DNA of 10,837 nucleotides from Desulfofustis sp. (GCA_030145365.1 JAQYVS010000302.1:1-10837), one strand, 5' to 3'. Numbered from the stretch's first letter, positions 1 through 7,465 are shown. A program made the numbers and translations. Notes: generated by a model not told the origin, from the letters alone.

Positions 1-537
1 GAATGAATCCTCAAACAGCTTTTCAATGGCACGGTGACCGGAATCACTGAGGTATCTTGTTCCAGAACCGACGAAGGTATCATATTTGATTTTCGGAGTA
101 TCTTCCTGCCAGCCTTCCTGCCAGGTAAACCATTTTTCCGACGGTTGATCGAAAACGTGCAGTGGACGGTTAAACATCTTCGCCAATTGTACGGCCCAAC
201 CAGTCCCGCCTTTCACCGATCCGTCTTCCTGGATAGAGCCGACGACAAAAACCTGATACCCGCTGTTGACCATGTGAAAAATTGTCTGCAGAACCTTACG
301 AATCTTTTCTGTTTCATAGTAGGTACGGTTCAGCATCTTTGACGCCAGTTCCATACTGATATCACCGCGTTCAAGATCATCTTCGGAAAGTACCACGACA
401 TTGCTGTCGCGGGATAATTTGTGGCCTTCGAAGGTGTAGATCACTTCGTTTACCAGATATTTCTCGGCGGATTCGCCAAAAGTGGTTTCAGCACCTTTCA
501 GGCCGCCACTGTAGAGTGTACAGTCTTTGGGATTCAT
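1..537 (-). CDS. Conserved hypothetical protein, SLOG/Rossmann-like, 3' end cut by window edge
   Basis: From the ATG at 537 the frame stays open for 179 codons to the left edge without a stop, so the C-terminus is missing, probably by only a few residues. A good Shine-Dalgarno (AGAGGA) lies about 7 bases before the ATG. The N-terminus carries SGGLKGAE (residues 10-17), like the glycine-rich GGxxGA nucleotide-binding turn of SLOG-type proteins (DprA, LOG, YspA). A second glycine motif, GGTGWAV (110-116), is followed by a strand reading RPLHVFDQ (124-131) and W136. This order, with an N-terminal GG loop and a late GGTGW before a hydrophobic strand, fits a Rossmann-like fold that binds a nucleotide or related ligand. 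There is no signal peptide or membrane segment, so it is probably cytosolic. I do not know its substrate. It lies 106 bases downstream of cmoB on the same strand and may be read from that operon or from its own promoter. The gene is certain; the fold is an inference. Confidence 0.75.
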   Translation of the reverse strand, partial: MNPKDCTLYSGGLKGAETTFGESAEKYLVNEVIYTFEGHKLSRDSNVVVLSEDDLERGDISMELASKMLNRTYYETEKIRKVLQTIFHMVNSGYQVFVVGSIQEDGSVKGGTGWAVQLAKMFNRPLHVFDQPSEKWFTWQEGWQEDTPKIKYDTFVGSGTRYLSDSGHRAIEKLFEDSF

Positions 538-583
538 CGTTGTTTCCTCTTAAAAGTTTAGTATAAAGTCCGACAGGTTTTCG

Positions 584-613
584 ATTCTATAATACCGTTT
601 GCTGGAAAGGCAA
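584..613 (-). promoter_or_regulatory. Possible sigma-70-like promoter for the SLOG-like gene
   Basis: On the minus strand TTGCCT (613-608) and TAGAAT (589-584) are separated by 18 bases, in the gap between cmoB and the downstream gene. The start codon would lie about 40 bases from the predicted transcription start. The hexamers match consensus at 4/6 and 5/6 positions. No intrinsic terminator is visible after cmoB, so read-through from the operon is equally possible. Confidence 0.25.
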
Positions 614-643
614 CCGCCGCAACTGTTTTCAACGAACTTTTTT

Positions 644-1603
644 CTATAATCTTGTTGCCGACAAAAAGACCCTCCAGGGAGCCGGATATCCTTCCACCGT
701 TTTCTCGGGATTAGCGGGATCGATATAATCGCTGAATGATTCGAAAACCATCCACTCGGTAGGTCGCTGCTCTTCTTCACTCATCGGGTGGGAACAGAAC
801 AGATCTACACTGCTGAAGCCGGCCCGCAATAACCAGTTCTTCAATGCTGTTCCGGTTGGTACAAAGTATGTTCCCGGAACTTTTGCATAGGTTTTTTCTG
901 GGAACAGGGCCAATGGTTCAGTACCCGGAATTGCTTGGGATTCAACGATAAGTGAACCGCCGGGTTTCAAGGCGGCGTAAAGATCTTTTAAAAGTTCAAC
1001 GGGGGAAATTCGATGATAAATGATTCCCATAAGGAAAATGAGATCAAATGACTCGGGGAATAAGGATAGATGTTCTACACCGAGCAGATCGATGGTGAGA
1101 TTATCAAAACCGGCCATGGCGTTTAAGGATTTGAAGCAGTAATAGTGTTGGACGGATGGTTCAAAACCGAGAATAAAGCGTGGCTGAAACGGCATCATTT
1201 TGAACATATAATAACCGTTGTTGCAGCCGATATCTGCGATGATTTTGCCGTTTAGATCAGGAAGTTTTGTTTTCAACCGATTCCATTTACGTTCGCTGCG
1301 CCATTCGGCATCGACATCGACACCAAAAACGGAGAACGGACCTTTACGCCAGGGCATAAAGGCTTTGAGTTGCTTTCGAATTTCTTCCTGCTGATGCGTG
1401 TCCACTTCCTCTGCAGTGCCAATGGTTATCGTATCTGCCGTGCAGTCGATATGATCAGCACTGAATTTTTGCAGATATTCATAGGGTTGGCGATAACGTA
1501 AAAAACCCTTTTTCTGCTGATTTACCCAGCGCTGCTTCTGCTGATGAAGTTCTGTCAGGCGTTTGTGGTCAATTGCTTGGGGGAAATAATCGAAATAGTG
1601 CAT
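644..1603 (-). CDS. cmoB: tRNA U34 carboxymethyltransferase CmoB
   Basis: This enzyme transfers the carboxymethyl group of carboxy-S-adenosylmethionine to 5-hydroxyuridine at wobble position 34 of certain tRNAs, giving cmo5U, which widens decoding of four-fold codon boxes. The protein has 319 residues, close to the E. coli enzyme (323). The diagnostic block MPWRKGPFS (83-91) is followed by DAEWRSERKW (98-107), the class I methyltransferase motif DIGCNNG (124-130), MGIIYHR (192-198), EEQRPTEWMV (277-286) and EGYPAPWR (304-311). K87, W101, K106, G126, Y196 and R311 fall where the carboxy-SAM contacts of E. coli CmoB lie, with a constant offset of four residues. GCNNG in place of the E. coli GCGSG is a variant I believe also occurs in other CmoB proteins. 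The gene starts 12 bases after the cmoA stop with only a weak Shine-Dalgarno (TAGAG), so translation may be coupled to cmoA. All expected ligand residues are present, so it should be active. Confidence 0.97.
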   Translation of the reverse strand: MHYFDYFPQAIDHKRLTELHQQKQRWVNQQKKGFLRYRQPYEYLQKFSADHIDCTADTITIGTAEEVDTHQQEEIRKQLKAFMPWRKGPFSVFGVDVDAEWRSERKWNRLKTKLPDLNGKIIADIGCNNGYYMFKMMPFQPRFILGFEPSVQHYYCFKSLNAMAGFDNLTIDLLGVEHLSLFPESFDLIFLMGIIYHRISPVELLKDLYAALKPGGSLIVESQAIPGTEPLALFPEKTYAKVPGTYFVPTGTALKNWLLRAGFSSVDLFCSHPMSEEEQRPTEWMVFESFSDYIDPANPEKTVEGYPAPWRVFLSATRL

Positions 1604-1615
1604 CTCTATGTAATG

Positions 1616-2347
1616 TCAGGGTTTAACAGCAACAAAGGAGGAAAAGTTAAACCACTGAAAAAAACTTGTCACCGGTTCAAATCCCGATTCGGCGAGCATG
1701 GCCAAATTTTCATCGACTGAAAAGGGGATAAGGATGTTTTCCAGCGCTTCACGTTTACGGGCAATCTCCAGTTCCGAATACCCCCGTTCCCGTTTAAAAT
1801 CGTAGTAGATGTCAATAAAACTGCGGTTGAGCCGTTTATCTGGCAGAATGGTCTTTTCACTGAGAATGAGCAAGCCACCGGATCTGAGATTTTTAAATAG
1901 TCGGGTAACCAGGGTAGGGCGAAGCACCGGCCTGATGAACTGCAGCGTGTAATTTGCAATGAAAGCACCTGCAGAAGGACACTCCAGTTTGGTAATATCT
2001 CCCAGTTCAAAAACGACGTTGTCCAGACCTCCGTAAAACTCTGCTTTTAACCGTGCTTTGGCAAGCATTGCCGGAGAGCTGTCCAAACCGATAAACGAAA
2101 GGTCCTTGCCTTCGAGTTCCCTGGCAATCTGCAGCAAAGCAGTACCGGTAGCACACCCGAGGTCGTATACTGTATCGCCCGGCCGCAGAGATATTGCCAA
2201 CAGTCTGGAGGTTTCCTTAATGACATTCTGGTAGAACGGGATTGAACGGTCGAGCATGTCATCAAAAACCTCAACCACTCGTTCGTTAAAGTCAAAATCC
2301 TCGGGGACGGTATCAATCTGGTATAATCTGTCTGTTGGTTTAGACAT
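1616..2347 (-). CDS. cmoA: Carboxy-S-adenosyl-L-methionine synthase CmoA
   Basis: CmoA converts SAM and prephenate to carboxy-SAM and phenylpyruvate, supplying the donor used by CmoB. The 243-residue protein covers the whole family length (E. coli 247). It shows FDFNERVVEVFDDM (18-31), the SAM motif YDLGCATG (61-68), LDSSPAM (88-94), a GDI motif (116-118), ANYTLQF (131-137) and the late block YSELEIARKREALENI (190-205). Y39, G64-C65, D89, N132 and R199 sit at the same numbers as the E. coli ligand residues; R199 is the prephenate-contacting arginine that separates CmoA from ordinary methyltransferases. The gene lies 3 bases after ydbL and 12 before cmoB. Adjacency of donor synthase and acceptor enzyme makes the pathway assignment firm. 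The earlier hydroxylation of U34 must be encoded elsewhere. Confidence 0.97.
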   Translation of the reverse strand: MSKPTDRLYQIDTVPEDFDFNERVVEVFDDMLDRSIPFYQNVIKETSRLLAISLRPGDTVYDLGCATGTALLQIARELEGKDLSFIGLDSSPAMLAKARLKAEFYGGLDNVVFELGDITKLECPSAGAFIANYTLQFIRPVLRPTLVTRLFKNLRSGGLLILSEKTILPDKRLNRSFIDIYYDFKRERGYSELEIARKREALENILIPFSVDENLAMLAESGFEPVTSFFQWFNFSSFVAVKP

Positions 2348-2350
2348 TAC

Positions 2351-2725
2351 CTACTTCTTGTACCAACTGCCGTCCGGTTTCTGAAACCAGTGTCCTTTGG
2401 CGCCTTTGGCGCTGATCTGTTGGGCTCTTCGCTGGCCGACAAGACTGATATCCACCTTCTGACTTTTGGCAATTGCCCCATAAACAGTTTTGCGGTCTTT
2501 GTTTTCGGCACTGACGAGCTGTTGTTGCGGCTTACTACCACTACGGTATTCGAGATACCCCTTATTGTTCTCGCCAATCAAGCCTTTGTCTTTCAGGGTG
2601 TTGATGGCCGGGATTCGATCCAGCATACGCTGCTTCTCCGAAGCCGCGGATGCGTTGAGAGAGCTGAGAAAAACGAGTGTAATTAAAATGGTAAAAACGA
2701 ATAGGATATGATTCCGGTAACGCAT
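2351..2725 (-). CDS. ydbL: YdbL-like periplasmic protein (DUF1318)
   Basis: A 124-residue exported protein. I chose the ATG at 2725 because a GGAGG Shine-Dalgarno lies 7 bases before it and the product then begins with a clear signal peptide: MRYRN, a hydrophobic stretch from about residue 7 to 20, and NASA before a likely cleavage near residue 27 or 28. A longer in-frame reading would start inside ynbE and bury the signal peptide. The mature part has the family pattern: LKDKGLIGENNKGYLE (44-59), a lysine/arginine-rich helix with VYGAIAK (81-87), a VGQRRAQ helix (96-102), and an end reading GHWFQ-PDGSWYKK (111-124). In enterobacteria YdbL works with YnbE and YdbH, apparently helping YnbE assemble on YdbH. 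Here the three genes are adjacent in the same order, which supports that role. The exact molecular action of YdbL is not settled. Confidence 0.9.
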   Translation of the reverse strand: MRYRNHILFVFTILITLVFLSSLNASAASEKQRMLDRIPAINTLKDKGLIGENNKGYLEYRSGSKPQQQLVSAENKDRKTVYGAIAKSQKVDISLVGQRRAQQISAKGAKGHWFQKPDGSWYKK

Positions 2726-2756
2726 ACTGATCCTCCGGTAATTTGTGTTTATGAGT

Positions 2757-2954
2757 TTATTCATTTTGCGCTGCTTCATCGATATCACCGAAGAAATCAT
2801 CAAGGGCGCGATCAACTTTAACATTGACATCGATGGTTATGTGGATCGGCTTGATCTCAACGGGTTTGACATCGACTTCATGTTTGGTGCAGCCAGATCC
2901 GAGCACCACAACTAGAAGTGCTGAGCCGGCAAGATACCAGAGATAATGCTTCAT
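2757..2954 (-). CDS. ynbE: YnbE-like small outer-membrane lipoprotein
   Basis: The 65-residue product starts with MKHYLWYLAG, a hydrophobic core and LGSGC, whose cysteine C22 would be lipidated. The lipobox is slightly unusual, with G rather than L or V at -3 and L at -4. The mature part is short: alternating strand-like residues (VKPIEI-, ITIDVNVKV-type patterns) and an acidic tail DDFFGDIDEAAQNE (52-65), as in E. coli YnbE. In E. coli YnbE is an outer-membrane lipoprotein that stacks by beta-strand augmentation on the C-terminus of YdbH, completing a bridge for phospholipid transport across the periplasm. The ATG shares one base with the ydbH stop (TAATG), and a GGGGA Shine-Dalgarno sits inside the end of ydbH, so translation is probably coupled. 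The ydbL start follows 31 bases after its stop. Confidence 0.9.
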   Translation of the reverse strand: MKHYLWYLAGSALLVVVLGSGCTKHEVDVKPVEIKPIHITIDVNVKVDRALDDFFGDIDEAAQNE

Positions 2955-5521
2955 TAGTTCTTCCCCATAATCGATTGAATGGATTGCCCGAGTTGAAAAA
3001 GTTCGGCCAGGGGCAAACGGAAATTAACGTCGAGCCGGATAGGGTATTGCAGTCCGTCGCCCTTTTTGGTTTCGACGATCATCCCTTTTGTATTAAACTT
3101 AAATGGTAATGCAGTGCTGGGTTTACCATCAAGTTCCAGAGTCATAAGCAACTCATCACCCGAACTGGTGAATGATAATTTAGTCCAGTTATAGGTGAAA
3201 TCCTCAAGAGCCAGTAAGGAATAGTTGATATATCCGGCCTCGCTGACCGCTCCCATTCCCTGACGGAGCAGCTCCGTATCGGTGAAACGCACTATACCAC
3301 CTGTACCGGGTGTGGAAAACAGAAAACCGTCATCAAGTTCGAGCCTGCCTTTTGCAAATTTAATCGGCAATTTGCCATTAAGCGATCCCTCGCCTTCGGT
3401 ACCTTTGAATCCAAACTGATTAAGCAGATCGCCCAGGTTAATACGACTGCAATAGAGAGTGGTTTCAATATCCGGGTCGTTCTTTGATAGTCTCAAACTT
3501 CCAGACTCCAAAGACCCGCCGCACCACGTTACCTTGCTTTTCTCAATAAAAATGGTCTGCGGGTCTTCAAGACGAAATGAAACAGCTGCATCGGAAAAAT
3601 GTAGTGCTGCGAGGTCTATCGTGTCTGCGGTACAGCGCTGGCTGGGTTTTGAGCTTATTTCCGGCAGACGCGGTAAATCCATGGTGCAATTGATGCCGCT
3701 GATGGAAATATTTTTCTCAGGGTACTCGAGAAATCCATCTGTCAGCTCTGACTGAAGTGTTGCCGTGAGTTTACCTTTCTGGAAGCGTAATTCGCCTTGT
3801 GTTTCAACCAGGGCATCAAAACTGATATCGGCGGGAATCGCTATCAGATCAGGCAGTGATTCGGATGTGATGGCCACTTTGGGCATTGTCCAGGACAGCT
3901 CGGCAGTTTTGCCTGCAGCCGAAGCTGAACCGTTGAAGACGATCTGAAGGTCGGGGGCAAAAAGAGCCGTGATTGTTCCACTGCCAGTAAAATTCAGTCC
4001 ATTCTGGACAAGCGCGGTGTCAACGGAAAAAAGCTCTGTATCTTTCATTCCCACTGAACCAAACGACAGCATACCGTGTTTTTGGGGACTGTTTTTTGTC
4101 GGCAACAAATCAATGGGTAGATCAAAGTGAATATCGCGTAAAAATAGTTTTTTATCGGGTATATCCAGGGAGTTGAGTATTCCGTTTACCCTGATAGATG
4201 TCTGATCGTCAGAACGGTTAATATGACTGTTAATATTGAGATCAGATGTGGTTATCCGAAATTTGTCGGATCGTAATTCAAGCGGTGCACTCGTGATTTT
4301 AACATCCGCCTGTATTTTGTCTGAGTCAACCCGAATTTGAGAAGAGAATTCCAGGTGCTCAAGTCCCATCAGGACCGAATCCTGGAGAAATGAAACGGGC
4401 TGATTTGACTGGTAATCTCCTGATAATTCAAAAAGGAAATCACCGGATTCAGAACGGTGTCCATCGTAGATCAACAACAATGGTAAGCGGACTTGGTTCG
4501 ATGGTTTTCCAGTTAAAATAAAGGCGTTGATTTCTCCATGGGATGCAATGGTCTGGTTGCCATAGGATCCGTTTCCCGAAATCGCCATATCTGCTGCAAT
4601 CGGAGAACGCAAACCGACAGATTTGACATTGTACGTAAATGTTTCAGCACTTCCAGACAATGAGAACTCTACACGGTCATCCGACCCCGTGCCTACAATC
4701 CCAATGTTGCCTTGATGAAAACGCATGTGTTCCAAGCTGCCGCTAAGATCGTACTCAACAGGCAATAGTGAATTGGCATCAATACTCAGGTTAAGTTCAG
4801 CCGACAATGCCGCGGATTGCACGGGGCGAAGTAACGGAGGCGTAAGGTTTTCTGGAAGAGATAATCGGGCGTTGGTAATGTTTGCTGATAATTGGTGGTG
4901 ATCTTCATTGAAAGAGGCTGAGAATCTAACAGTTGCTGCCAGGTCATTGAAAAAAACGAATGAGCCGGAGAGGGATTTTAGTCGCCGATCTTCTTTGGTA
5001 TCGGTAAAGACAGGAAGCAATTGACCGGTTAAACCAAAATGCAACTCATTACTCTTTTCATCATGCAAAATGACAGAGCATTGCTTCAGGACCATTGTGT
5101 TGACAGCAAAGGGGAGGAGAAGCAGGTTGTTCGGGGATTTCGATTTCTGCTTGGCCGGCTGCCGATTAAAAAGACCCGGCACAACCCAGCGATTATTTTC
5201 TTTAAACAGATGAATAGTGGTGTGATCGAGAATAAGCGTGTCGGCTTGCTTATTCAACAATGATCGAGGAGTAAAAAGAAGTTCAAAGCGAGGGACTGAA
5301 ACCGCCGGTTTGTTTTCACCCCTGAATTCGAGCGATCCGTTGATCTGGAAGGGAGTGATCCGGGTGACATTGGCACGATGCTCGGAAAAGAGCGTTTTTT
5401 CAAGCAGCGGCGGGAGAATATAAAGATCTATTATAAACGGCAAAGACAGAAAACCAATCAGCCCAATTAAAAGTAGGACGATAACACCAGGAAGAAGCCT
5501 CGATAATAAGAATCTGATCAT
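2954..5521 (-). CDS. ydbH: YdbH-like AsmA-superfamily intermembrane phospholipid transport protein
   Basis: An 855-residue protein (E. coli YdbH 879). One N-terminal membrane segment (about residues 9-30, GVIVLLLIGLIGFLSLPF) anchors it in the inner membrane. The rest is periplasmic and made almost wholly of amphipathic beta-strands, as expected for the long hydrophobic groove of AsmA-like proteins (YhdP, TamB, YdbH). The C-terminal region from about residue 707 has the YdbH signature: GEGSLNGKLPI, then TPGTGGIVRF (737-746), EAGYINYSLLALEDF, and LDVNFRLPLAELFQLG close to the end. The family carries phospholipids toward the outer membrane and is partly redundant with TamB and YhdP in E. coli. 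It is the first gene of the set, followed by its partner ynbE. No good Shine-Dalgarno precedes the ATG at 5521, but the membrane anchor directly follows this start and no better one is seen. Confidence 0.92.
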   Translation of the reverse strand: MIRFLLSRLLPGVIVLLLIGLIGFLSLPFIIDLYILPPLLEKTLFSEHRANVTRITPFQINGSLEFRGENKPAVSVPRFELLFTPRSLLNKQADTLILDHTTIHLFKENNRWVVPGLFNRQPAKQKSKSPNNLLLLPFAVNTMVLKQCSVILHDEKSNELHFGLTGQLLPVFTDTKEDRRLKSLSGSFVFFNDLAATVRFSASFNEDHHQLSANITNARLSLPENLTPPLLRPVQSAALSAELNLSIDANSLLPVEYDLSGSLEHMRFHQGNIGIVGTGSDDRVEFSLSGSAETFTYNVKSVGLRSPIAADMAISGNGSYGNQTIASHGEINAFILTGKPSNQVRLPLLLIYDGHRSESGDFLFELSGDYQSNQPVSFLQDSVLMGLEHLEFSSQIRVDSDKIQADVKITSAPLELRSDKFRITTSDLNINSHINRSDDQTSIRVNGILNSLDIPDKKLFLRDIHFDLPIDLLPTKNSPQKHGMLSFGSVGMKDTELFSVDTALVQNGLNFTGSGTITALFAPDLQIVFNGSASAAGKTAELSWTMPKVAITSESLPDLIAIPADISFDALVETQGELRFQKGKLTATLQSELTDGFLEYPEKNISISGINCTMDLPRLPEISSKPSQRCTADTIDLAALHFSDAAVSFRLEDPQTIFIEKSKVTWCGGSLESGSLRLSKNDPDIETTLYCSRINLGDLLNQFGFKGTEGEGSLNGKLPIKFAKGRLELDDGFLFSTPGTGGIVRFTDTELLRQGMGAVSEAGYINYSLLALEDFTYNWTKLSFTSSGDELLMTLELDGKPSTALPFKFNTKGMIVETKKGDGLQYPIRLDVNFRLPLAELFQLGQSIQSIMGKN

Positions 5522-5562
5522 AGTGTCTGCAGCGACATCTGCTCGCTGTCTCGTTGAGCCGG

Positions 5563-5589
5563 ATTGTATGAATTACGGGTAAACGTAAA
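5563..5589 (-). promoter_or_regulatory. Weak candidate promoter for the ydbH-cmoB operon
   Basis: On the minus strand TACAAT (5568-5563; 5/6 match to the -10 consensus) is preceded by TTTACG (5589-5584; 4/6) with a short 15-base spacer. It would give a leader of about 35 bases. This is the best pair I could find upstream of ydbH, but the spacer is below the usual 16-18. Confidence 0.2.
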
Positions 5590-5703
5590 TGAAACGATAA
5601 CAAATGAGTAGCAAAATCTGTAGATTACATTTTAGAAGTGGCGTCTGAAACCAGGGATCTCCCTGAGATTAGGGTATTGGATCTGTTCCTCTGGAAAATT
5701 ATG

Positions 5704-5732
5704 TTGCCTTGGGGTAGATATGAAAGTATAAA
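5704..5732 (+). promoter_or_regulatory. Sigma-70-like promoter for the biotinyl-like protein / ligase pair
   Basis: TTGCCT (5704-5709) and TATAAA (5727-5732) are separated by exactly 17 bases. Matches are 4/6 and 5/6. The predicted transcript starts near 5740, about 45 bases before the chosen start codon at 5784. This is the best promoter-like sequence in the 5522-5783 divergent gap. The gap also holds a small perfect hairpin (CAGGG-ATCT-CCCTG, 5652-5665) of unknown meaning and no coding signal. Confidence 0.45.
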
Positions 5733-5783
5733 CCAACTTTTTTCAGCCAGCCTATCAGGGCTTAGAAAAACAGGATGAATACC

Positions 5784-6437
5784 ATGTCAAACGAAATAGA
5801 TTTTGATGAAATACTGGCGAAATATCGCTCGGATCCATACAACTATGTGGATATTTGCGCTCCGCATACCGGTGTCGTCAACTTTATAGTAGAACGAGGC
5901 AATGGTGTCGATGCTCCGGGGGGAGAGTGGAACCATATTCCCGGAACCGGATTGTTTGCAATTACCCGTGAAAATAATCAAAAAACGATACATGCTCCGA
6001 TAGCTGGTATTGTCTCGGAGATTAAGGCTGAACTGGACGGCGAATTTGTGGAAGCTGGTGAAAAAATGCTAACCATCAGGCATCCGCTGAAGAAAAAGGA
6101 AATCATCGAAGGAATTTTAAAAGAGGTGCTTTATCTTTTTCCTGCCCCTGAAACGGCCAAATTCTTCTTTTCTATGGATATTCAATCCAGGATCGATAAA
6201 AAAGGCGCGCGTTCTGTGTCAGTAAAGCCGGGTGATGAAACCTTTACCATGTCGTTGATGAAACGTGACACACCGGTTTACTATTCAGGAGAGGAAGGGG
6301 TTATTCACTCAATTTACTTCAAACCCGGAATCTCCGTCCCCCAGGGTGAACCCCTCATAGGGGTGTGCGGGGCTGATAAATTACCTCTGATTCGAAAAGT
6401 TATCACCCGTGTTAAAGCGGAGTGGGATGCGATGTAA
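5784..6437 (+). CDS. Protein with two biotinyl/lipoyl-like barrel domains
   Basis: A 217-residue cytosolic protein with no signal peptide. I prefer the ATG at 5784 over an in-frame ATG at 5775 because AGGAT lies about 7 bases before 5784, while 5775 has no spaced Shine-Dalgarno. Residues 22-100 read as one complete barrel-sandwich domain: ICAPHTGVV, then FAITRENNQKTIHAPIAGIV (58-77), then GEFVEAGEKMLTIRHP. Aligned on the AP-x-x-G turn, N64 stands where the modified lysine of AMKM would be, so this domain probably carries no cofactor. A helical linker (about 105-135) leads to a second barrel-like part: SLMKRDTP (157-164), YYSGEEGVIHSI (166-177), then VPQGEPLIGVCG. There MK (159-160) lies near the expected lysine position, one residue further from the following glycine than is usual. 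A BirA-type ligase gene follows after 23 bases, which supports a biotin or lipoate carrier role. No carboxylase or dehydrogenase partner is nearby, so the process it serves is unknown. Confidence 0.8.
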   Translation: MSNEIDFDEILAKYRSDPYNYVDICAPHTGVVNFIVERGNGVDAPGGEWNHIPGTGLFAITRENNQKTIHAPIAGIVSEIKAELDGEFVEAGEKMLTIRHPLKKKEIIEGILKEVLYLFPAPETAKFFFSMDIQSRIDKKGARSVSVKPGDETFTMSLMKRDTPVYYSGEEGVIHSIYFKPGISVPQGEPLIGVCGADKLPLIRKVITRVKAEWDAM

Positions 6438-6460
6438 AATAAGTTGTGTCCTGAAATCCC

Positions 6461-7381
6461 ATGAAATCAAAGCTTACCCCTGACCGGCTCAGTGCTTACA
6501 TCGAACATGTCGAACTGCCCGCAAGGAAACAGTTTTGGCTAGAAACAGAGGCCAGAAAAATTCTTCGTCTGGGTGGTTTCGTTGGCTCACAGATTGATCA
6601 TCATAGCTCGCTTGCAAGATCCATGGATCAGGCGCGGGTTCACATCGGGGAATTAGAGCAGAACGATCATTCGGTTGCCAATGGCACGGCTATTATTGCT
6701 GACACACTGAGAGGACCGAAAGGACGATTCACCAGAACCTGGCAAGCTCCCATAGGGGGACTGTGGGGGAACCTCATTTATATCAGCACCCTGTTGCCGC
6801 GATTTAGGTTGCTGGTTCCGATTGCCGTCGGTGTTGCCGGTTGTGAAGCGGTAAGGGCAAGCGGTGCAGACCATGCCGTTGTCCGCTGGATCAACGATGT
6901 GTTGATCGATGATATGAAAGTTGCCGGTTTTCTTATAGAGCATTTTACCGGTGAGCGATCAAAGGAAGAGTATTATCTGATTGGTTTTGGCCTCAACATC
7001 AACAATCTTGAATTCCCACCGGAACTGCAAAAACTCGCAACCTCCTTGAGACAGGAGTTGGGACGCAGTATCGATCTTGAAACCTTCAGTTATTGTTTTC
7101 TTGCCAAACTCAGCTGGAATCTGGGGCTTCTTTACTACCAGGAACAGATCGAATTAGAGCAAACGTACAACAAAGATACTGATCAACACCCGCTCATCAG
7201 GCGCTGGTCCGAGCTCAGTGATTCGCTTGGACGTCGGGTCGTGTTTGGTTTTGATGTCATAAATAATCCCCAGTTTCAGGCAACGGTGAGTGGTATTGAA
7301 GCTGACGGCGGTCTGAAATTAGTGCTTGAGGATGGAACTGAATTGGTAGAATACAGCGGTGAGATCCGATATCTGGATTAA
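6461..7381 (+). CDS. Diverged BirA-type biotin-protein ligase family enzyme
   Basis: Family members activate biotin with ATP to biotinyl-AMP and attach it to a lysine of a carrier domain. The 306-residue protein has the catalytic-domain motifs in order: SLARSMDQA (50-58, place of the usual STN-A motif), GPKGRFTRTWQAP (85-97, the adenylate-binding loop, usually GRGRxGRxW), VRWINDV (141-147, usually KWPND), KVAGFLIE (153-160, with K153 in the place of the conserved lysine of the KxxGxLxE motif) and GFGLNINN (175-182). A C-terminal SH3-like domain follows (about 255-306; GRRV, GIEADGGLKLVLEDG). The first 40 residues do not look like the DNA-binding winged helix of repressor-type BirA, so a regulatory role is unlikely. 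It sits 23 bases after the carrier-like gene and is probably co-transcribed; the Shine-Dalgarno is weak. Lipoate ligase is the main alternative, but the motifs and the C-terminal domain fit biotin ligase better. Whether it is the cell's main ligase cannot be told here. Confidence 0.85.
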   Translation: MKSKLTPDRLSAYIEHVELPARKQFWLETEARKILRLGGFVGSQIDHHSSLARSMDQARVHIGELEQNDHSVANGTAIIADTLRGPKGRFTRTWQAPIGGLWGNLIYISTLLPRFRLLVPIAVGVAGCEAVRASGADHAVVRWINDVLIDDMKVAGFLIEHFTGERSKEEYYLIGFGLNINNLEFPPELQKLATSLRQELGRSIDLETFSYCFLAKLSWNLGLLYYQEQIELEQTYNKDTDQHPLIRRWSELSDSLGRRVVFGFDVINNPQFQATVSGIEADGGLKLVLEDGTELVEYSGEIRYLD

Positions 7382-7419
7382 TCTGATTTTTCTTAGGTCA
7401 ACAATGTTGGGTTAAAGAC

Positions 7420-7465
7420 GCGGAGGTAGATTCTCTCATAATACTCTCGTTGGATAGATCTCCGC
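7420..7465. repeat. Inverted repeat GCGGAG / CTCCGC
   Basis: GCGGAG (7420-7425) and CTCCGC (7460-7465) are perfect 6-base inverted arms around a 34-base loop. It stands just left of the nested repeats at 7514-7590. Alone it could be chance; with the others it suggests folded RNA or element ends. Confidence 0.4.

Noticed and set aside
34..342. A plus-strand open frame of 102 codons opposite the SLOG-like gene
   Set aside because: The opposite strand encodes a protein with coherent motifs and a ribosome site; the plus-strand product shows no family features.
2351..2830. A longer ydbL reading starting at 2830
   Set aside because: It overlaps much of ynbE and buries a clear signal peptide; the ATG at 2725 has a GGAGG ribosome site at proper spacing.
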